Source of the DNA: Gammaproteobacteria bacterium
Lineage (GTDB): Bacteria > Pseudomonadota > Gammaproteobacteria > Methylococcales > Methylomonadaceae
Assembly (NCBI GenBank): GCA_018830325.1
Contig: JAHJSQ010000029.1
Location: forward strand, 1-39,314
Direction: 5' to 3'
DNA length: 39,314 nucleotides
Below are positions 34,971 through 39,314 of the stretch, piece after piece. The position numbers were made by a program, and so were the translations under genes. The first letter of the stretch is position 1. Each line of letters starts with the position of its first letter. The notes under the pieces are model-generated. The model did no database searches. It was not told where the DNA came from and was given only the letters and a program-made list of their open reading frames with translations.

Positions 34971-35064
34971 GCGGATTTTGCTTCTGCAAATCTGTCATGC
35001 ACTCAGCGCCTAAAACCATAGGCTACTGACGATAAGTGATAATCTTCGTTAATTTAGGTGCTGG
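34971..35064. repeat. Degenerate composite repeat with decayed inner element, copy 5
   Basis: GCGGATTTTGCTTCTGCAAA (34971-34990) is a worn form of the 27-bp hairpin module. From 35002, CTCAGCGCCTAAAACCATAG to TTAATTTAGGTGCTGG is a decayed inner element with mutated left end. The copy lies between divergent lexA and the M20 gene. Confidence 0.55.
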
Positions 35065-35126
35065 ATTTTTAACGGGTGTTCGGTGCCGAAATTTAATGTG
35101 CGAAAGATAAAATAAACGGATTGGCT

Positions 35127-36308
35127 ATGACGACAGTAAAAAAATTATCGGAATGGCATGCTTCAATGCGGCAATGGCGGCGGCATTTGCATCAATTTCC
35201 TGAAACCGCATTCGAAGAAAACGAAACGGCTCGTTTTATTGCCGCAAGATTAAGGGAATTCGGGCTTGATGTTCATCAAGGTTTAGGGAAAACCGGTATT
35301 GTAGCGAGCTTGACGGCGGGCACGAGTTCTCGAAAAATTGCGCTAAGAGCGGACATGGATGCTTTGTTTATTCAAGAGCAAAATAAGGTTGCACATCGTT
35401 CGAAGCATGATGGAAAAATGCATGCTTGCGGGCACGATGGTCATAGTGCGATGCTCCTCGGCGCGGCAGGATATTTAAGTCGGTGTCCTCAATTCGATGG
35501 AACCGTATATTTCATTTTTCAACCGGCCGAGGAAGGCCGGGCCGGTGCGAAACGGATGATCGATGACGGCTTGTTTAAGTTGTTTCCAGTCGATTTCGTG
35601 TTCGGTATGCATAATTATCACGATATTCCGGAAGGATATTTTGCCGTTAAATCCGGTCCGATGATGGCTTCGTTCGATTGTTTCGAGATTGTTGTCACCG
35701 GGCATGCCGCTCATGCCGCAATGCCGCATTTAGGTAACGATGCTATTGTTGCCGCCGCGCAAGTAATCAGTGCTTTGCAAAGCATTGTCAGCCGTACGGT
35801 CGACCCGCTCGATTCGGCGGTGGTTAGCATTACGCAGATTCATGGCGGCGATACTTGGAATGCCTTACCCGAGTCGGTTGTGCTGCGAGGTACGTTTCGA
35901 TGCTTTAAGCCAGCGGTGCAGGAATTGATTGCCGATAAGATTAGAAAGACGGTCGAAGGAATTTGTGCGGGATTGGGCGTTAGCGGGTCGGTTGTATTCA
36001 ATCCCGAGAATCCGGGGTATCCGGTGTTGGTCAATGAACCGAATGCGACCGAGTTGGCATTGCTGGCGGCAACAAAGGTGGCGGGAAGCGAAGGTGTCGA
36101 TTTGTGTCCGGTGCCGAGCATGGGCTCGGAGGACTTTGCGTTTATGCTGCAGCAAGTGCCGGGTTGTTATGTATGGATCGGTAACGGCCCCTCGGAAGGC
36201 GGTTGTTTATTGCACAATCCGCATTACGATTTTAACGATGCTATTTTACCGATGGGAGCCGCCTATTGGGTTGGCTTGGTGGAAACGGTTTTGCCGGCAG
36301 AAGTTTGA
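35127..36308 (+). CDS. M20 family amidohydrolase (hippurate hydrolase/N-acyl-amino-acid deacylase-like)
   Basis: The ATG at 35127 (MTTVKKLSEWHASM) has ACGGA about eight bases upstream and gives 393 residues. The M20D subfamily motifs are visible: RRHLHQFPETAFEE, ALRADMDALFI, MHACGHDGHSAMLLGAA (zinc-binding Cys/His), FQPAEEGRAGAKRMI (catalytic glutamates) and GMHNYHDIPEG. The dimerisation domain contains GHAAHAAMPHLGNDAI and the C-terminus SMGSEDFAFMLQQVPG. Enzymes of this group remove acyl groups from amino acids (hippurate, N-acetyl amino acids, indole acetyl amino acids); the substrate cannot be fixed here. The gene stands alone, divergent from lexA and convergent with ribA, with repeats on both sides. 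Confidence 0.92.
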   Translation: MTTVKKLSEWHASMRQWRRHLHQFPETAFEENETARFIAARLREFGLDVHQGLGKTGIVASLTAGTSSRKIALRADMDALFIQEQNKVAHRSKHDGKMHACGHDGHSAMLLGAAGYLSRCPQFDGTVYFIFQPAEEGRAGAKRMIDDGLFKLFPVDFVFGMHNYHDIPEGYFAVKSGPMMASFDCFEIVVTGHAAHAAMPHLGNDAIVAAAQVISALQSIVSRTVDPLDSAVVSITQIHGGDTWNALPESVVLRGTFRCFKPAVQELIADKIRKTVEGICAGLGVSGSVVFNPENPGYPVLVNEPNATELALLAATKVAGSEGVDLCPVPSMGSEDFAFMLQQVPGCYVWIGNGPSEGGCLLHNPHYDFNDAILPMGAAYWVGLVETVLPAEV

Positions 36309-36361
36309 CGGTGCGATTAGGATTTCGTGATAAATAATGTCCTGGAACTATGAGCCTTGTT

Positions 36362-36515
36362 GAGGGTTCGGTCACTCGCTCGGCAGGTCGCCGTGAATAC
36401 GTCCGTGTAGGCTTGACGGCGGCGACTGATTGCCATGGATGGCATGAATGCAGATTTTGCAGGAGCAAAAATCTGCCCTGCCGCCGACACCTGCCAATCG
36501 AGCAACCGAACCCTC
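36362..36515. repeat. Composite palindromic repeat, copy 6 (no inner element)
   Basis: Outer stem GAGGGTTCGGT (36362-36372) pairs perfectly with ACCGAACCCTC (36505-36515). Next to the stem, CACTCGCTCGGCAGG and the GAATACGTCC block match copy 8 in reverse orientation. A 27-bp hairpin module is at 36450-36476. No CCCAGCACC element is inserted. It fills most of the M20-ribA gap. Confidence 0.8.
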
Positions 36516-36548
36516 CTTAAAATAGGGAAGTTATTTACGACCAAATCC

Positions 36549-37163
36549 TTAGTCTTTGTCTTCATTCGGCAGGGTTAACAAGTGACTCATTTTTTCGACT
36601 TTGGTGGTCAAGTACGCGCGGTTGTCGTTATGGAAAACCGATTCGATCGGGATGCGGTCCTCGACTTTGATGCCGAGTTGAGTCAATGCATCGATTTTTC
36701 TCGGGTTATTGGTGATCAAACGAATCGAATTGACGCCTAAGTCTTGTAGCATTAACGCGGCGAAGGTGTAGTCGCGTTCGTCGTCCAAATGACCTAAATG
36801 AATGTTGGCATCGACCGTATCCATGCCTTGGTCCTGTAAGTTATAAGCCTGAAGTTTTTTCAATAACCCGATACCGCGTCCTTCTTGGCGTAAATAAATC
36901 AACACGCCTTGCCCCGCGTTGCTGATGATCTGTAGCGCTTTGTCGAGCTGTTCGCCGCAGTCGCAACGCCGCGAACCGAGGACATCGCCGGTGAAGCATT
37001 CGGAATGGATGCGAACCGGAACTCGATTTTTGTTTGCGACTGAACCCTTTACGAAGGCTACATGCTCCTTAGTGTCGATGTTGTTGCTGTAATAATGCAG
37101 AACGAATTCGCCGTAACGGGTTGGAATGCGGGTTTGAACAAGATTTTTTATCTGAGGCTTCAC
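36549..37163 (-). CDS. ribA: GTP cyclohydrolase II
   Basis: RibA opens GTP to the first committed intermediate of riboflavin synthesis, the pathway that supplies RibF (893-1822). With the GTG at 37163 as start (MKPQIKNLVQTRIPTRYGEF) the product is 204 residues, near the E. coli length of 196. The frame continues open upstream to 37280, but that part is repeat DNA, so an upstream start is rejected; no strong ribosome binding site precedes the GTG, so the start remains uncertain. Zinc ligands are in HSECFTGDVLGSRRCDCGEQ; the catalytic block LRQEGRGIGLLKKLQAYNLQ and RLITNNPRKIDAL are typical. No RibB (DHBP synthase) domain is fused. Copy 7 of the composite repeat ends 38 bp before the start codon. 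Confidence 0.93.
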   Translation of the reverse strand: MKPQIKNLVQTRIPTRYGEFVLHYYSNNIDTKEHVAFVKGSVANKNRVPVRIHSECFTGDVLGSRRCDCGEQLDKALQIISNAGQGVLIYLRQEGRGIGLLKKLQAYNLQDQGMDTVDANIHLGHLDDERDYTFAALMLQDLGVNSIRLITNNPRKIDALTQLGIKVEDRIPIESVFHNDNRAYLTTKVEKMSHLLTLPNEDKD

Positions 37164-37201
37164 GTCGTTTAATCGAAATAATGTAATGGGCTGTATTTTA
37201 A

Positions 37202-37484
37202 CAGCAATTCCCAGTTTGAGCAGTTTCGCCGATTTTAGGGTGTGGGGTATGCCTGTCGAGGAACGCCGTAAACCCAGCACCTAAATTACCCAAAATAGTT
37301 AACCATAGCCAATGAACTATGGAATTTAGGTGCTGGGTAAACCCATCCCTGGGGGCTTGGCGGCAGCTCGAACGCCAAGGATGGCCTGAATGCAGATTTT
37401 GCAGGAGCAAAAATCTGCCATGCTGCCGACATCCTCGCCAAGCATACCCCACACCCTTTTTGATCTCCAAATTGGGAATTGCTG
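37202..37484. repeat. Composite palindromic repeat, copy 7 (full length)
   Basis: The most complete copy (283 bp). Outermost CAGCAATTCCCA (37202-37213) pairs with TGGGAATTGCTG (37473-37484); inside, GGGTGTGGGGTATGC (37238-37252) pairs perfectly with GCATACCCCACACCC (37442-37456). It holds an inner element (37273-37337) and the 27-bp hairpin (37392-37418). Open frames crossing it are artefacts. The remaining gap to hspQ (37485-37674) shows no gene. Confidence 0.85.
37273..37337. mobile_element. 65-bp MITE-like element flanked by TAAA duplication
   Basis: It is the reverse complement of the element at 19469-19533, with perfect CCCAGCACCTAAATT ends. TAAA occurs on both sides (37269-37272 and 37338-37341), the complement of TTTA seen around copy 2. 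Confidence 0.75.
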
Positions 37485-37674
37485 GTATTTTAACCAATTC
37501 GTTAGGTTCGTAGCGAAAAACTTTAGAATTTTTCAGCAATTCTCGGTTTATGCATTTTCGGCGGTTTAGGGTGTTTGTGATGATTATGATATTCTTTTAT
37601 TGAAGTCGGATTTTGCGCGGACGATGTGGCGGCAAATTTGGATATAAGAGCGGCTTGGCTTGAAGAGACGGGTT

Positions 37675-37986
37675 ATGAAAGAAGCAAAATATTTTTTAGG
37701 GCAGATCGTTCATCATAAATTGTTTAATTACCGAGGGGTTATCTACGATGTCGATTTCGAGTTTCGCGGCGGAGAAGAATGGTACGAAAAAGTCGCGCGC
37801 AGTCGACCCGCAAAGGATCAACCTTGGTATCATGTCTTAGTCGATAATGCCAGCCACCAAACCTATGTCGCGGAATGCAATTTGACGGTCAGCCAGAACA
37901 AACAGCGGATTCATAATCCGATGGTAGATTATTATTTCGACGATTTTGACAACGGGGTTTATTCGCTGCATGTCATGAAGAACTGA
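37675..37986 (+). CDS. hspQ: Heat shock protein HspQ (hemimethylated-DNA-binding YccV-like)
   Basis: The ATG at 37675 with GAGACGGG upstream yields 103 residues (E. coli HspQ 105); a TTG at 37660 is rejected. Conserved blocks are FLGQIVHHKLFNYRGVIYDV, DQPWYHVLVDNASHQTYVAE and NLTVSQ, plus the C-terminal NPMVDYYFDDFDNG. HspQ is a small cytosolic protein known in E. coli to bind hemimethylated DNA and to enhance Lon protease action. The gene is monocistronic here and convergent with the methyltransferase gene, whose end is 34 bp away. Confidence 0.95.
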   Translation: MKEAKYFLGQIVHHKLFNYRGVIYDVDFEFRGGEEWYEKVARSRPAKDQPWYHVLVDNASHQTYVAECNLTVSQNKQRIHNPMVDYYFDDFDNGVYSLHVMKN

Positions 37987-38020
37987 TCACGCGAACGAGG
38001 GAGATGTTCGTCAATCGACT

Positions 38021-38638
38021 TTATTTTCGCGCTTGTATCAGTTTAATAATATCGCCGCTGCTTGAGTCGACATGAATCGAACTGAAGCCGGAGGCTTGCA
38101 CGTTTTTGATCGTTTGCCGATTGATGTTTGCGCCGACCAATGAAACTGTCAGCGGGTTCAATAGATTCATCAAGCGAGCAACCAAAGGTCTTGAGCTTAA
38201 AACGTGTTCGAGCAGCACGATTTGTCCGCCCGGTTTTAAGACTCGATGCAATTCTTTGAGCCCTTTTCTGGGCGAGGGTACCGAGCAAAATACGAAAGAG
38301 GCAATCACGGTATCGAAACAATTATCGGCAAATTCAAGCGATTCGACATCCATTACATGAAGATCGACATCGATCTGTTTTCGGTTTTTTTTGTGTCTTG
38401 CAATATCCAGCATTTTGCCGCTGAAGTCGATTGCGGTTATCCGAGCGCCATGCGGGTAATAATCGAAGTTTTTACCGGTGCCGACGCCAATTTCAAGAAT
38501 ATGCTCGCCTTCGGCTTTGGCCCATAAGCGATTGCGCCATTTTTTGAAAAATAAGCCTTCCATGACGGCTTCAAGGCTGTCGAAATAAGGCGCAAGTCGG
38601 TCATAGCGTTTTTTGATCGAGAGGCTGTCCGGTTTCAT
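38021..38638 (-). CDS. Class I SAM-dependent methyltransferase, UbiE-like
   Basis: A strong ribosome binding site, AAGGAGATGAT, precedes the ATG at 38638. The 205-residue protein has the SAM-binding motif I ILEIGVGTGKNFDYYP, then ITAIDFSGKMLDIARHK (motif post I), MDVESLEFADNCFDTVIASF and ELHRVLKPGGQIVLLEH (motif III). This resembles UbiE/phospholipid N-methyltransferase-type enzymes; the substrate is not certain. It has no membrane segment. The 3' end converges with hspQ. Upstream is a 676-bp region of repeats. Confidence 0.9.
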   Translation of the reverse strand: MKPDSLSIKKRYDRLAPYFDSLEAVMEGLFFKKWRNRLWAKAEGEHILEIGVGTGKNFDYYPHGARITAIDFSGKMLDIARHKKNRKQIDVDLHVMDVESLEFADNCFDTVIASFVFCSVPSPRKGLKELHRVLKPGGQIVLLEHVLSSRPLVARLMNLLNPLTVSLVGANINRQTIKNVQASGFSSIHVDSSSGDIIKLIQARK

Positions 38639-38769
38639 ATCATCTCCTTGTCATCGCGCATTAAAGAACTTGAATTGGTTGATCCTAAAAAAGCATTTCA
38701 CCATGAAGATCATGAAGAATAGCTTCTTACCCGTTTGTGTAAAACTTTCGTTCACCCGAAAAATTAGTG

Positions 38770-38785
38770 GGTTGCTAAAGCAACC
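38770..38785. repeat. Small hairpin GGTTGCT-AA-AGCAACC
   Basis: Perfect 7-bp arms upstream of the methyltransferase gene, in a stretch (38639-38880) with no gene. TTAGT before and ACTAA after partly extend the symmetry. It may be a further dispersed repeat. Confidence 0.4.
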
Positions 38786-38917
38786 TATTGAATTAACTAA
38801 TATACTGCATGTGCTTTATGGTGAAACTACCGATTTTACTGTGAAAGTTCGTAGATTCGGACTCCTTATCTAATTTTTCGATATGCAAAACTCCGTTCTG
38901 GCAATGCCGGTTCCGGA

Positions 38918-39022
38918 GAGGGTGCGGTTGCTCGACCGACAGGCGTCGGCGGCAGGGAAAGCCGCCGTCGAGCCTACATGGACGTATTTACGGCGTCCTG
39001 TCGGGCGAGTGACCGCACCCTC
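38918..39022. repeat. Composite palindromic repeat, copy 8 (empty site)
   Basis: Outer stem GAGGGTGCGGT (38918-38928) pairs perfectly with ACCGCACCCTC (39012-39022). A GGCGGCAGGGAAAGCCGCC hairpin lies inside, then CATGGACGTATTTACGGCG with a single TTTA at 38987-38990, the uninterrupted form of the site that carries the 65-bp element in copy 2. Confidence 0.8.
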
Positions 39023-39118
39023 CACCAACGCCACGCGCTTTCATTTGCCGGGCCTTCATGAAAGTTAGGTTTATAATACACACGCATCAAGTTTCAGCTT
39101 TTTATCTCCCTCATCCTA

Positions 39119-39141
39119 ACCTTCTCCCAAAGGGAGAAGGT
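39119..39141. repeat. Hairpin ACCTTCTCCC-AAA-GGGAGAAGGT
   Basis: Perfect 10-bp arms with a 3-nt loop, preceded by CCTCATCCTA. It is a common type of dispersed bacterial palindrome; no gene is served by it here and no T-run follows. Confidence 0.6.
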
Positions 39142-39213
39142 ATTGAAGTGCCGAAATTTAATCGACGATGGGCTTATACCTTTCGCACTTCAAATTTCGG
39201 CAGTGCCGGAGGA

Positions 39214-39310
39214 GGCCTCGGGGTGCTCGGTAAAGGCTTTGCCAGCATGGAGCTGGCATAGAGCCTACATGGACGTATTCACGGCGTCCTTTGACGGGCA
39301 CCCCGAGGCC
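39214..39310. repeat. Composite palindromic repeat, copy 9 (empty site, window edge)
   Basis: Outer stem GGCCTCGGGGTGC (39214-39226) pairs perfectly with GCACCCCGAGGCC (39298-39310). Inside are GCCAGCATGGAGCTGGC (a hairpin) and GGACGTATTCACGGCGTCC with a single TTCA at 39278-39281, the empty form of the site in copy 3. The window ends four bases later. Confidence 0.8.
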
Positions 39311-39314
39311 GAAT

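Noticed and set aside
34847-35002. N-terminal extension of LexA from 35002
   Set aside because: It would add 52 residues, including a hydrophobic Phe-rich stretch, before the canonical LexA start, and it overlaps the candidate operator.

Overview
The window is bacterial and almost certainly gammaproteobacterial. It carries a ribF-ileS-lspA cluster, divergent ampD/nadC, hspQ, sirB2-type and ubiE-like genes, and is crowded with PAS, GGDEF, EAL and histidine-kinase genes. Moderate GC, many signalling genes and dispersed palindromic repeats suggest an obligate methanotroph relative (Methylococcales, Methylomicrobium/Methylotuvimicrobium-like). That placement is inference; no methane-oxidation gene is present.

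Layout. 1-802: remnants of two insertion sequences (IS110-type C-terminus on minus, ISAs1-type C-terminus on plus). 893-7124: housekeeping block ribF, ileS, lspA, ampD (minus), nadC and a flavin-reductase-like gene. 7496-15149: signalling island with a free-standing HEAGH metalloprotease-like gene, a broken PAS-GGDEF-EAL gene, and a seven-PAS FixL-like kinase overlapping its FixJ-like regulator. 15150-15906: repeats only. 15907-19241 (minus): a repeat protein with a Cys/His C-terminus and a large zeta-toxin-like kinase with an apparent degenerate Fic-like segment. 19607-24262 (minus): HDOD-GAF histidine kinase followed by a receiver-PAS-PAS-GGDEF-EAL regulator. 24676-27086: lipoprotein alkaline phosphatase and inositol-monophosphatase-family enzyme. 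27496-33184: tight three-gene unit of TonB-dependent receptor, periplasmic binding protein and hybrid phosphorelay kinase. 33318-34846 (minus): SirB2-like membrane protein, and lexA translationally coupled to a 51-residue single-span membrane protein. 35127-38638: M20 amidohydrolase, ribA, hspQ and a methyltransferase.

Mobile-like DNA. A modular palindromic repeat family (about 100-280 bp) occurs in most large gaps after 15 kb. Several copies contain a 63-65 bp inverted-repeat element with ends CCCAGCACCTAAATT, flanked by 4-bp duplications (TTTA or TTCA). Uninterrupted sister copies in the same window show the empty site. The outer stems differ between copies but keep pairing by compensatory changes.

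Most promising leads: the lexA-coupled small membrane protein with an atypical inverted repeat upstream of lexA; the Fic-like/zeta protein; the TonB receptor-binding protein-phosphorelay operon; and the nested covarying palindromic repeats. Functional statements rest on motif recognition by eye; no database search was run.
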